This document shows positions 26,531-35,082 of a DNA stretch of 64,000 bases, one piece after another. Each line of letters begins with the position of its first letter. Position 1 is the stretch's first letter. The stretch lies in contig NZ_JAAGPD010000051.1 in the NCBI RefSeq assembly GCF_017104565.1, positions 1 to 64,000 on the forward strand, read 5' to 3'. The notes below the pieces were generated by a model. The model was not told the DNA's origin. It saw nothing but the letters and a program-made list of their open reading frames with translations, and ran no database searches. Origin of the DNA: Paraburkholderia sp. Tr-20389. Its GTDB lineage: Bacteria > Pseudomonadota > Gammaproteobacteria > Burkholderiales > Burkholderiaceae. Both the position numbers and the translations under genes were made by a program.

Positions 26531-27778
26531 ATGTCACAGGTCGCTGACAAAGCGCTGTCCGAACAATCGTCCACCCCTTCCGCTGCTTCCGCCAACGCTT
26601 CGTCTCCCGCTTCGCTTCCCTGGATCACGCGTCTCGTGTCGATGGACACGGTCAGCCGCAATCCGAATCTCGGACTGATCGAAACGGTGCGCGATTCGCT
26701 GCGCGAGCGCGGTATCGAAGCGACGCTCACGCACGATGAAAGCGGCAAGTGGTCGAACCTGTTCGCGACGATTCCGGCGCATGACGGCGAGACCCATGGC
26801 GGCATCGTGCTGTCGGGCCACACGGACGTGGTGCCCGTCGACGGCCAGAAATGGGACAGCGACCCGTTCAAGCCGGAAGTGCGCGGCGACAAGCTCTATG
26901 GGCGCGGTACCTGCGACATGAAAGGCTTTATCGGCGCCGCGTTGACGCTCGTGCCGCGGATGCAGCAGACGAAACTTGCGAAGCCGATCCATCTCGCGTT
27001 CTCGTTCGACGAAGAAGTGGGCTGCGTCGGCGCGCCGCTGATGATCGCCGACCTGATGAAGCGCGGCATCAAGCCGGACGGCTGCATCGTCGGCGAACCG
27101 ACCAGCATGCGCCCCATCATCGCGCACAAGGGCATCAATGCTTACCAGTGCTGCGTGCGCGGCTTCGCGGCGCATTCGTCGCTTACGCCGAAGGGCTTGA
27201 ACGCAATCGAATACGCGGCGCGCCTGATCTGCTTCATCCGCGACATGGCCGACCAGTTCCGCGACCAAGGTCCGTTCGATCAACTCTACGACGTGCCGTT
27301 CACGACGGCGCAGACCAGCACGATCAAAGGCGGCAACGCGATCAACACGGTGCCCGCCGAATGCAGCTTCGAGTTCGAATTCCGCAATCTGCCCACGCTG
27401 GATCCCGAGCCGATCTTCGCGCGCATCGATCAATACGCGCGCGAAACGCTGCTGCCCAAGATGAAGCGCGAGCACGAAGCGGCCGCGATCGAGTTCACGA
27501 AGATCGCCGCGGCGCCGGGGCTCGACGCAACGGAGCAGGCGGCCATCACGCAACTGGTGCGCGCGCTCACGGCGGATCAGGACAAGCGCAAGGTCGCGTA
27601 TGGCACGGAAGCCGGCCTGTTCTCGCTGGCGGGCATTCCGAGCATCGTGTGCGGCCCCGGCGACATCCAGCAGGCGCACAAGGCGAACGAGTTCGTCGCG
27701 CTCGATCAGATCGCGCAGTGCGAACGGTTCCTCGAGAAATTCATCCACAGTATGTCGGTCGATGCGCACGCACATTGA
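26531..27778 (+). CDS. argE: Acetylornithine deacetylase
   Basis: A 415-residue cytosolic zinc enzyme that releases ornithine from N-acetylornithine in arginine synthesis. All M20 metal ligands are present: H97 in SGHTDVVP, D129 in GRGTCDMKG, catalytic E161 and ligand E162 in FDEEVGC, E189 in GEPT, and the histidine in QQAHKANEF. GEPTSMRPIIAHKG is typical of ArgE rather than DapE. The first 28 residues are Ser/Ala-rich and not part of the fold. GGAG precedes the start. Because acetylornithine can be recycled by ArgJ in many relatives, its essentiality is not given. Confidence 0.92.
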   Translation: MSQVADKALSEQSSTPSAASANASSPASLPWITRLVSMDTVSRNPNLGLIETVRDSLRERGIEATLTHDESGKWSNLFATIPAHDGETHGGIVLSGHTDVVPVDGQKWDSDPFKPEVRGDKLYGRGTCDMKGFIGAALTLVPRMQQTKLAKPIHLAFSFDEEVGCVGAPLMIADLMKRGIKPDGCIVGEPTSMRPIIAHKGINAYQCCVRGFAAHSSLTPKGLNAIEYAARLICFIRDMADQFRDQGPFDQLYDVPFTTAQTSTIKGGNAINTVPAECSFEFEFRNLPTLDPEPIFARIDQYARETLLPKMKREHEAAAIEFTKIAAAPGLDATEQAAITQLVRALTADQDKRKVAYGTEAGLFSLAGIPSIVCGPGDIQQAHKANEFVALDQIAQCERFLEKFIHSMSVDAHAH

Positions 27779-27857
27779 CCGAAGCAGTTGAGAAGGCAAC
27801 AAGCACAACAACACGGCACAAGAACGCGGACCTCACCCACATACGAGTACGCACGCC

Positions 27858-28880
27858 ATGTCCACTGCCACGCCGCAACACACCGACCGCACGATCGACG
27901 GCGAGGCGATACCGACGCTCGACGATATCGCCTCGCAGCACTTCGCGTTGACGCCGTGGGTCGTGCGAACGCCCGTGTTCGACCGGATGGATTTTCCGAC
28001 GCTCGAAGGCACGCTCGTCAACTTCAAGTTCGAACTGCTGCAGGCAGGCGGCAGCTTCAAGGCGCGCGGCGCGTTCACGAATCTGCTCGCGCTCGACGCG
28101 GCGCAACGCAGCGCGGGCGTCACCTGTGTGTCGGGCGGCAATCATGCCGTGGCCGTCGCGTATGCGGCGATGCGCACGGGCATCAGCGCGAAGGTCGTCG
28201 TGATGCATGCGGCGAATCCGGCGCGGATCGCGCTGTGCCGCCAGTACCGCGCGGAAGTCGTGATGGCCGACAACGTGAACGAAGCGTTCGAGATCGTGAG
28301 GCGCATCGAAGCGGAGGAAGGCCGCTATTTCGTGCATCCGTTCAACGGCTACCGCACGGTGCTCGGCACCGCGACGCTCGGCTACGAGTGGGCGACGCAG
28401 ACGCCCGACCTCGATGCCGTGATCGTGCCCGTTGGCGGCGGCGGACTCGCGGCGGGCATTTCGACGGCGCTGCGCCTCGCCAATCCGCGTGTGCATGTGT
28501 ACGGCGTCGAGCCGGAAGGCGCGGACGTGATGAGCCGAAGCTTCGCCGCGAATCACACGGTCAAGATGAGCCACATGCATTCGATCGCCGATTCGCTGAT
28601 GGCGCCGCACACGGAGCAATACAGTTACGAACTGTGCCGCCGTCATGTGGACCGTCTCGTTACGGTCACGGACGACGCGCTGCGTGCCGCGATGCTGACG
28701 CTCTTCACGCAACTGAAGCTCGCCGTCGAGCCGGCTTGCGCGGCCGCCACGGCCGCCCTGCTGGGGCCGTTGCGCGAGCAACTGCAAGGCAAGCGCGTCG
28801 GTGTGCTGCTGTGTGGGACCAACACCGATCCCATCACGTTCGCCGCGCACATAGAACAGGCTCGGGCCGCCGAGGTCTGA
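27858..28880 (+). CDS. PLP-dependent threonine/serine dehydratase family protein
   Basis: A 340-residue fold-type II enzyme. The Schiff-base lysine is K68 in GGSFKARGAF, the cofactor-carboxylate loop is VSGGNHAVAVAYAA, and the phosphate cup is VPVGGGGLAAG. It is close to catabolic threonine dehydratase/serine racemase proteins: no C-terminal ACT domain, so no isoleucine feedback control. Expected reaction is deamination of threonine or serine to a 2-oxoacid; related ectoine-pathway (EutB) enzymes share the fold, so the substrate is not certain. It lies 79 bp downstream of argE on the same strand. Confidence 0.85.
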   Translation: MSTATPQHTDRTIDGEAIPTLDDIASQHFALTPWVVRTPVFDRMDFPTLEGTLVNFKFELLQAGGSFKARGAFTNLLALDAAQRSAGVTCVSGGNHAVAVAYAAMRTGISAKVVVMHAANPARIALCRQYRAEVVMADNVNEAFEIVRRIEAEEGRYFVHPFNGYRTVLGTATLGYEWATQTPDLDAVIVPVGGGGLAAGISTALRLANPRVHVYGVEPEGADVMSRSFAANHTVKMSHMHSIADSLMAPHTEQYSYELCRRHVDRLVTVTDDALRAAMLTLFTQLKLAVEPACAAATAALLGPLREQLQGKRVGVLLCGTNTDPITFAAHIEQARAAEV

Positions 28881-29083
28881 GCCGCCTGGTTTGAGCCGCT
28901 CGATGCGCCTGTTTCTTGCAGGCCCGGCGTTTGCGGACACTGACAGCTCTTCGTCACTTCTGCGACATATCTGCCGAACGAATCGGCCATTTCCATGCGT
29001 CGTGGCGATCGGACGCTAAATCATTTCACGCTGCACCGATCGTTGGCTATTATGTCGCCATCGACTTCAAGGAGAACTGCCCG

Positions 29084-29533
29084 ATGAGCTTAGTCACGGA
29101 ATTCAAGGAATTTGCCCTCAAAGGCAACGTAATGGACCTCGCAGTCGGTGTGATCATCGGCGGCGCGTTCTCGACGATCGTCAACTCCGTCGTGAAGGAC
29201 CTGATCATGCCTGTCGTCGGCGTGGCGACGGGCGGCCTCGATTTCTCCAACAAGTTCGTCCTGCTCGGACACATACCCCCGAACTTCAAGGGCAATCCCG
29301 ATTCGTACAAAGACCTGCAAACGGCAGGCGTCGCCGCGTTCGGTTACGGCTCGTTCATCACGGTCGCGATCAACTTCGTGATTCTCGCGCTGATCATCTT
29401 CATGATGGTCAAGTTCATCAACAAGCTGCGCGCTCCGGAGCCGGCCGCACCGGCTGCGCCGCCGCCCACGCCGGAAGACGTGCTGCTGCTGCGCGAAATC
29501 CGCGATTCGCTGAAGAATTCGCCGCGCGTCTGA
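29084..29533 (+). CDS. mscL: Large-conductance mechanosensitive channel
   Basis: A 149-residue inner-membrane channel that opens under membrane tension and releases solutes after hypo-osmotic shock. The amphipathic start [20 protein letters not shown] leads into TM1 ([17 protein letters not shown], lining the pore), a periplasmic loop and TM2 ([20 protein letters not shown]). A Pro/Ala linker and the C-terminal helix [13 protein letters not shown] follow. Length is slightly above the usual 136. AAGGAG precedes the start, and the longer frame upstream to 28916 has no homology. It is followed by a strong terminator. Confidence 0.97.
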   Translation: MSLVTEFKEFALKGNVMDLAVGVIIGGAFSTIVNSVVKDLIMPVVGVATGGLDFSNKFVLLGHIPPNFKGNPDSYKDLQTAGVAAFGYGSFITVAINFVILALIIFMMVKFINKLRAPEPAAPAAPPPTPEDVLLLREIRDSLKNSPRV

Positions 29534-29580
29534 CGGCGCAACGCTGACGCGGCACTCACGCAGTGCCGCCTGCAAATGAC

Positions 29581-29614
29581 ACAAGGGCCTGTCGAGCGAC
29601 AGGCCCTTGTCGTT
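29581..29614 (+). terminator. Terminator between mscL and the hybrid kinase gene
   Basis: ACAAGGGCCTGTC (29581-29593) pairs with GACAGGCCCTTGT (29598-29610), followed by CGTTTT. It lies 48 bp after mscL and 24 bp after the convergent kinase stop at 29638, so it may serve both. A further hairpin GGCACT/AGTGCC lies at 29551-29567. Confidence 0.75.
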
Positions 29615-29637
29615 TTCATACGCGGCGAAGGGCGCTG

Positions 29638-31632
29638 CTAGCCCGTCCGCGCTTCGCCGCCCGCCTCCTTCTGTAACTTGGCCACCGCCGCCCCCTCCAT
29701 CACCTGCTCGAGTTGCGAAAAGTTGACGGGTTTGGTCAGATGCGACGTGAAGCCCGCTTCAAGGCAGCGCCGGATGTCCTCGTCGCTGCCGAAGCCCGTC
29801 AGCGCAACGGCAGGCGCATCGTCGCGTTCGCGGAATACCTTGATGAAATCGAGGCCCGTGCCGTCGGGCAGACCCACGTCGCTGACGATCAGATCGAAGC
29901 CGGCGCTTTGCGTCGCGGCGAGCGCATCGGCCACGCGACCGACCACAGTCACTTCGTGGCCGAGCGCGCGCATCAGTTGCGCCATCACTTCGGCCGTGTC
30001 CGCGTGGTCTTCGATCAGGAGGATAGTCAGCCCGCCCGCTGACTGCACGCTCGCGGCTTCGGGCGCGGCAGGCTCGGCGAGCGGCTCTTCGGCCGTGGGC
30101 AGCGTGATCGTGAAGGTGGCGCCGCAGTGCGCGCCCGGGCTTTGCGCGGTCACGGCGCCGCCGTGCGCGTCGGTGAGCGCCTTCGTGATCGCGAGCCCGA
30201 GACCCAGCCCGCCGAACTGCCGCGACATGTTCTGACTGCCCTGCTCGAACGCATTGAAGAGCTTGCCGATCTGCTCAGGCTCGATGCCGACGCCCGTATC
30301 TTCGATCGAAATCTGCACCTGCATCCGTTCGTCACGCGTGCGCACATAGATGTGGCCGCCGTCCGGCGTGAACTTCGCGGCGTTGCGGATGAGGTTCCAC
30401 AGCATCTGCTGCAGTCGCGCACGGTCGGCGAGCACGAAATGATGCTGTGCGCGCGTGTCGACATGCACGTCCTGCTGCTTGGTCTGGATTTCGCTGCGAA
30501 ACAGTTCGAGCACGCTGTCGATCACGTCGTGCACGTCGACGGTTTCCAGCGACAGCCGCAGCTTGCCGTTCGCCACCCGCGTGAGATCGAGCAGATCGTC
30601 GATCAGCCGCGCTTCGAGTTCGACGTTCCGGCGAATCATCACGACGCCTGCGCGCACCGCGTCGGGCAGATCCGGCATGATTTCGAGCATGCGCGCACCC
30701 GCCAGCACGGGCGTGAGCGGCGTGCGCAATTCGTGCGACAGCATCGCGAGGAAACGGTCCTTCGCGCGGTTCGCCTCTTCGGCCGTTTGACGCGCGGCCT
30801 GCTCGGAAGCGAGCAGGCGCTCGCGCTCCTCGATGGCTTCGCGTTGCGAATGGACGTCCGTGCAATTGCCGAACCACTTGCTGATGACGCCGCCCGCGTC
30901 GTGCACCGCGGCGATGCGCACATCGAACCAGCGATACGCACCGTCGCGCCGGCGAATCCGGATCTCGCTACGGAAGTCGCTGCCGTCGCCGCGCGCCGTT
31001 TTGAGCCAGTTGCGGCGCGTGTCTTCGCGATCGTCGGGATGCACGGCATCGAGCCACGCAAGGCCCAGCGCGTTCGGACCGTCCAGCCCCGTGTATTCGA
31101 CCCATTGCTTCGAAACGAAATCGCAGTCGCCGTTCGCACTGCACGTGAAGACGAGGTGCGGCAGCGCCTCCGACAGCATCCGATAATGCGCCTCGCGCTC
31201 GCGCAGCAGCAGCGCTTCCGCCGACTCCCGCTGCAGCCGCATCTGCGACAGCACCCGTTCGACGGCTTCGGGCAGATAGTCGAGATAGTCGCCCGCTTTC
31301 GGTACCACGTCGGACACGCCCGAGCGCAGCGCTTCGATCACGCGCGATTCGTCCGTGAAGCCGGTGACGAGAATCGCGGGAATGCGTACGCCTTCGCCGC
31401 GCAGGCGCCGGAAAAAGTCGAGCCCCGTCTCCGCGCCGTCGAGCTGATAGTCGAGCACGATCAGATCGGGCGGACTCGCGGCGATCGAGCGATGCGCAGC
31501 CTCGACGCTGCTGCTCAGTTCGACCCGGCAGCCTGCGCGCTCCAGCGACTTGCGCGCAAGGCGCAAGATCCCTTCGTCGTCGTCGACGACGAGCACGAGC
31601 GCTGCGGGTGGCGTGAATACGTGTTCTGTCAT
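29638..31632 (-). CDS. Cytosolic hybrid histidine kinase: receiver, PAS, kinase, receiver
   Basis: The 664-residue protein has no membrane segment. Domain order is: N-terminal receiver (12-125, phospho-acceptor D61 in LIVLDYQLDG), PAS with PAC (about 148-262, FGNCTDVHSQRE at its end), and a short coiled coil. Then come HisKA with H300 in FLAMLSHELRTPLTP, HATPase with N box NLIRNAAKF, G1 EDTGVGI and G2 GGLGLGLAI, a Pro/Ala linker, and a C-terminal receiver (535-650, D585 in LIVSDVGLPDG). The N-terminal receiver probably gates the kinase; the C-terminal one may act as phosphatase sink or relay. It is the last gene of a three-gene minus-strand set with a single-domain regulator and a CHASE3 kinase. 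No output or Hpt gene is next to it. The signal is unknown. Confidence 0.9.
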   Translation of the reverse strand: MTEHVFTPPAALVLVVDDDEGILRLARKSLERAGCRVELSSSVEAAHRSIAASPPDLIVLDYQLDGAETGLDFFRRLRGEGVRIPAILVTGFTDESRVIEALRSGVSDVVPKAGDYLDYLPEAVERVLSQMRLQRESAEALLLREREAHYRMLSEALPHLVFTCSANGDCDFVSKQWVEYTGLDGPNALGLAWLDAVHPDDREDTRRNWLKTARGDGSDFRSEIRIRRRDGAYRWFDVRIAAVHDAGGVISKWFGNCTDVHSQREAIEERERLLASEQAARQTAEEANRAKDRFLAMLSHELRTPLTPVLAGARMLEIMPDLPDAVRAGVVMIRRNVELEARLIDDLLDLTRVANGKLRLSLETVDVHDVIDSVLELFRSEIQTKQQDVHVDTRAQHHFVLADRARLQQMLWNLIRNAAKFTPDGGHIYVRTRDERMQVQISIEDTGVGIEPEQIGKLFNAFEQGSQNMSRQFGGLGLGLAITKALTDAHGGAVTAQSPGAHCGATFTITLPTAEEPLAEPAAPEAASVQSAGGLTILLIEDHADTAEVMAQLMRALGHEVTVVGRVADALAATQSAGFDLIVSDVGLPDGTGLDFIKVFRERDDAPAVALTGFGSDEDIRRCLEAGFTSHLTKPVNFSQLEQVMEGAAVAKLQKEAGGEARTG

Positions 31633-31717
31633 GCCAGATGATTCAGATCAATGGAACGAACGAGGACTTCAGTGGCGCAACGACTACGTGGACGATCTTC
31701 GACGCGAGCCCTGGTGC

Positions 31718-32209
31718 TCAAGCCGGTGCATAGCGCTGCCCCGGCGGCAGCTTCACGACCTGCAGGAAAAAGCCCAGGCGCCGCACGGCCTCGATAAACG
31801 CATCGTATTCGACCGGCTTCGTGATGTAGACGTTGCAGCCGAGTTCGTAGCAGCGCTCGATTTCGCGCGGATCGTCGGTGGTCGTGAGGACGATCACGGG
31901 CATCGACGCCGTCGACGGCGATTCCTTCAGCCGCCGCAGCACCTCGAAGCCGTCGACGCGCGGCATCTTCAGATCCAGCAGCACGACGTAATTCGCCAGT
32001 TCGTCACGCGACGGACGGCCGTCGGTGCAATTGCCCGCGCGCGGCTCGCCGAAGAAATAATCCAGCGCCTGCTGGCCATCGGTAAAGCGGATAAACCCGT
32101 TTGAAATACCCGCGCGCCGCAGATTGCGCTCGACGAGCGTCGCGTGCCCGTCATCGTCTTCGACCAGTACGATGCCAACCGACTTACCGACCGCTTCCCC
32201 GTGTGACAT
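31718..32209 (-). CDS. Rcp1-like single-domain response regulator
   Basis: The 163-residue protein is a receiver domain and nothing else. It has the acidic pair VLVEDDDGH, phospho-acceptor D79 in VVLLDLKMPRVDG, T in VLTTTDD and K in YITKPVEY. The insertion between beta2 and alpha3 (FFGEPRAGNCTDGRPSRDEL) is typical of the Rcp1 class that partners phytochrome-type kinases in cyanobacteria and proteobacteria. An excellent ribosome-binding site GGAGGGAAC lies right before the ATG at 32209. It sits between two kinase genes, so it likely receives phosphate from the kinase upstream and signals by protein contact, perhaps to the N-terminal side of the hybrid kinase. Confidence 0.9.
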   Translation of the reverse strand: MSHGEAVGKSVGIVLVEDDDGHATLVERNLRRAGISNGFIRFTDGQQALDYFFGEPRAGNCTDGRPSRDELANYVVLLDLKMPRVDGFEVLRRLKESPSTASMPVIVLTTTDDPREIERCYELGCNVYITKPVEYDAFIEAVRRLGFFLQVVKLPPGQRYAPA

Positions 32210-32363
32210 GTTCCCTCCGGCGCCTTGTTGCACCTGCATTTATGCGCTGCGCGTTGGCTGCGACCGCGTCCAATGGTACGACCCACTGCCCGATATTATG
32301 CGGGTGTTGGCTTACGGCTTCTTGCACGTTTGCACATGCGCGCGGCACGCCTTCATGCGTGTA

Positions 32364-33974
32364 TCAGTGGCGCAGCGGGTGATCGGGCAGTGTGACGAAG
32401 AACGTCGAGCCCGCGCCCTCCGCCGATTCGACCCACACGCGTCCGCCATGACGTTCGACGGTGCGCCGCACGAGCGCGAGGCCGACGCCCTCGCCTGGCG
32501 CGACATCGCCGTGCAGCCGCTGGAACGCGCGAAATACTTTCGACATATACGCGGCGGGAATCCCGAGTCCATTGTCGCGCACAAAGTAGGTGCGTGTGGG
32601 AGAAGCCGAGCCGTGCGCGCTGTCTTCCTGCTGCCCGTCGAGCGCGCCGATTTCGATGCGACCCGGCCGAGACGGATCGAGAAAGTTGATCGCATTCGAC
32701 AGCAGCTGGCTGAACACCTGCTCGATCGCGAACGGATCGCCCCATGCCGTCGGCAGTTCACGCACGACGACGACGGCATGGCGCTCGTCGATGCGCGGTT
32801 GCAGCGTATCGACGACCCGCGCGACCGCGCGCCCGACGCTCACGCGCTGCCATTGATATTCGAGCCGGCCCGCACGCGAAATAAGCAGCAGCGCTTCGAT
32901 GATGGCCGCCGCGCGCGTCACCGACGAGCGCACGAAGCGCAGCGATTCCTGCACGTCCCCATCGAGCACATCCGCAAGCCGCTTGTACTCGTCAGCGGGC
33001 AAACGGGCCTCGACGACGGTTGCGCGCAGCTCGTCGCACGAAACCTGCAGTTCCTTCGAGAAGCCCTGCATGTTGACGAGCGGCGAGCGCAGGTCGTGCG
33101 ACACGCTATAGATGAACATCTCGTTGTCCTGCGTCTCCTGGCGCAGCGTGTCGTTGACGCTTGCCAGTTCCGCCGCGCGCGCCTGCAGCGAGACCTTCAG
33201 CGCGGCCTGATTCTGGTCCGCGACGCGCAGCAGCCCGCTCGTTCGATGCAGCGCGGCATCGAGCGCCGCGATTTCGTCGTTTCCCGCCAGCGGTGCGGGC
33301 AGCGGCCGCCCGTCGGCGAGGCGCTGCGCATTGTCCGCCAGCACGTCGAGCCGCCGCCCGATGCCGCGCGCGAACGCGAACGCGGTGCCCGCCCACAGCA
33401 GCATCGAGCCGATCACGGCGCCCACCAGCGCATATTGCTGGCGCTGGCGCGTGCGAGTGAGCGTTGCGTTACGCTCGCTTTCGAGCCGCGATGCTTCGTC
33501 AATGAACGTGTGCAACTGCTCGCGAAAGCCCACCACCTGCGCGGGCAACTCGCCGCCTTCGAGCGTGACGAACGGCCTCATCGTCGCGCCCGTGCGCAGC
33601 GACTGCGCGACGGACAGCGCCTGCTGCCGGTAGCTGTCGACGGCCTCGCGCATGCGCTGCACGCGTGCGGCCTGATCGGGCGTATCGGCGACCGCCTGTT
33701 CGAGACGCCCGAGCCGGTCGCCGATATCGACCCACGCCGCATGACGCTCCATGAACGACAGATCGCCTGCCGCGATGCCCGCGCGCACGCGCGCGACCTG
33801 CCGCAGCACGGGGTTTTCGAGCGCGGCCGCCTGATAGAGGATCTGCTTGCTGTCCGACGAGCGCTCGACGGCGGCCGCCGTCTGCGCCTGCATGTCGAAG
33901 ACGACGCCGAGCAACGCCAGTTCGATGGCGCTCGGCAACGCAATCAGCAATAGACCTTTGGTGAACAGTTTCAT
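32364..33974 (-). CDS. Membrane sensor histidine kinase with CHASE3-type sensor and HAMP
   Basis: A 536-residue kinase. TM1 lies at about 6-26. A helical periplasmic region of about 150 residues is similar to CHASE3 (SKQILYQAAALENPVLRQ, SFMERHAAW, QRMREAVDSYRQQAL). TM2 is at about 181-203, followed by HAMP (204-256). A coiled coil leads to HisKA with H293 in IYSVSHDLRSPLVNMQGF, and HATPase with N box LLSNAINFL, G1 DNGLGIP and G2 GEGVGLALV. The SVSHDLRSPL kinase type is found in bacteriophytochromes, the usual partners of Rcp1-like regulators. ATG at 33974 was preferred over an in-frame TTG at 34007. It is the first gene of the cassette; signal unknown. Confidence 0.88.
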   Translation of the reverse strand: MKLFTKGLLLIALPSAIELALLGVVFDMQAQTAAAVERSSDSKQILYQAAALENPVLRQVARVRAGIAAGDLSFMERHAAWVDIGDRLGRLEQAVADTPDQAARVQRMREAVDSYRQQALSVAQSLRTGATMRPFVTLEGGELPAQVVGFREQLHTFIDEASRLESERNATLTRTRQRQQYALVGAVIGSMLLWAGTAFAFARGIGRRLDVLADNAQRLADGRPLPAPLAGNDEIAALDAALHRTSGLLRVADQNQAALKVSLQARAAELASVNDTLRQETQDNEMFIYSVSHDLRSPLVNMQGFSKELQVSCDELRATVVEARLPADEYKRLADVLDGDVQESLRFVRSSVTRAAAIIEALLLISRAGRLEYQWQRVSVGRAVARVVDTLQPRIDERHAVVVVRELPTAWGDPFAIEQVFSQLLSNAINFLDPSRPGRIEIGALDGQQEDSAHGSASPTRTYFVRDNGLGIPAAYMSKVFRAFQRLHGDVAPGEGVGLALVRRTVERHGGRVWVESAEGAGSTFFVTLPDHPLRH

Positions 33975-34428
33975 GGATGCCTGGCGCAGTGCGGCACGAA
34001 CGTCCAAAGCGACGTGTGCCGCGTTCCCGACATGTGGAACGGGCGCGCGAATGATGAGTCGCGCGCATGCATCGTCGCCGTGCGCGGCGCGTTTAGCGTC
34101 GACGCGCGGCGGACGCCATCGATATTTTCACTCATGCACTGCGTCCGGCGCCCGGACATGCCGGCCTGATGCGCGTCAAAAAGCGCGCCGCAACTGGGAC
34201 GCCGCCATTATCAGCGGGCGCAACGGATATTTCAATTCGCGCGAAGAAGGTGCTGGCGCACATAAAAATGTCTTTTTTTAAGGGTCCGGAAACACGCGCA
34301 GCGCGGGTGAGTCTATTATTGAGACCAGATGCACAGGGGATGCGAAAGCGCACGGCGACGCGATTCGGCCTGATTCGCACGGACGATGGAGTGAGACAGA
34401 CGAATCACCGTGTATCCGGCATTTTCGT
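33975..34428. other. Divergent intergenic region, about 450 bp
   Basis: It separates the CHASE3 kinase (minus) from the plus-strand gene at 34476. I see no gene, tRNA or strong terminator. A T7 run at 34272-34278 and AT-rich patches near 34260 and 34310 break the otherwise high GC content and may mark the kinase promoter. Confidence 0.4.
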
Positions 34429-34438
34429 ATGCTATAAA
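34427..34438 (+). promoter_or_regulatory. Probable extended -10 promoter of the gene at 34476
   Basis: TATGCTATAAA contains a TGN-TATAAA extended -10 element (TG at 34429-34430 region, TATAAA at 34433-34438). There is no good -35, as expected for extended -10 promoters. The leader would be about 30 nt. Confidence 0.45.
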
Positions 34439-34475
34439 AGATCGACGTGCGGCGCGCGAAGCCGGGAGTGGTCGC

Positions 34476-34973
34476 ATGAGGACGCTGCGTTTCTTGCAAT
34501 TCTTTTTCAGGCGAGTTTTTATGTCCTTCCCGAAAAAGCGCAGGCGCGCGAAGGTGGACGGCGACGAGTCGTTCCTCGCCGTGCTGCGACACTTCAAGCC
34601 ATTCGGTCAGCTCGACACCAAGATTGCACGCGCCCGCGCGCAGGACGAGCCTGTGCTGTACGCGCATGTGCTGCCGGGACTCGACGTCCTGCTGTGCAGC
34701 GTGCGCGGCGCCCATCCGCCCTATCCTGCTGTCGCCGAATTGCGCAGGCGCTGCATCGAATCGATTGCCAACGCGCTTGAGCAACCGCTTGACGGACTCG
34801 AGAACGGCGGCTACTGGTACGAGGCGGACGGCTTCGGCTTCCTGGTGTTCGCGAGCCGCGCGAGAGCGCGCATCCTGCCCGAGTTCGGTGCGACACGCAC
34901 GGCGGCCAGCACGCGACGCGGCGTGCGCCGTCAGGACGCGGCGGGCGACGCGACACCGCGCTCGCTGCGCTGA
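34476..34973 (+). CDS. Conserved-looking protein of unknown function
   Basis: The 165-residue cytosolic protein has a very basic N-terminus (RRVFMSFPKKRRRAKVDG). A compact middle of about 100 residues contains FLAVLRHFKPFGQLD, EPVLYAHVLPGLDVLLCSVR and GGYWYEADGFGFLVFASRAR. It ends in an Arg/Ala-rich tail. There is no signal peptide or membrane segment. The ATG at 34476 has GGGAG 7-11 nt upstream and a -10 element at a sensible distance; an ATG at 34521 (MSFPKK) is an alternative. I do not recognise the family. Its own promoter and a terminator at 35009 make it a monocistronic gene. The basic ends suggest nucleic-acid or ribosome contact, but that is only a guess. Confidence 0.7.
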   Translation: MRTLRFLQFFFRRVFMSFPKKRRRAKVDGDESFLAVLRHFKPFGQLDTKIARARAQDEPVLYAHVLPGLDVLLCSVRGAHPPYPAVAELRRRCIESIANALEQPLDGLENGGYWYEADGFGFLVFASRARARILPEFGATRTAASTRRGVRRQDAAGDATPRSLR

Positions 34974-35008
34974 ATCCCGTTCATACCTTCACGCAATTCA
35001 CATAAAGA

Positions 35009-35036
35009 CACGGCCGCGAGATTTCGCGGCCGTGTT
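35009..35036. terminator. Bidirectional terminator
   Basis: CACGGCCGCGA (35010-35020) pairs with TCGCGGCCGTG (35025-35035) over 11 bp. It lies between the convergent genes ending at 34973 (plus) and 35083 (minus); T-rich sequence follows on the plus side. Confidence 0.75.
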
Positions 35037-35082
35037 GTTTTGCGAGCGCCTCTCGTCGAACCGAAAGCGACGCTCGCGTGTA

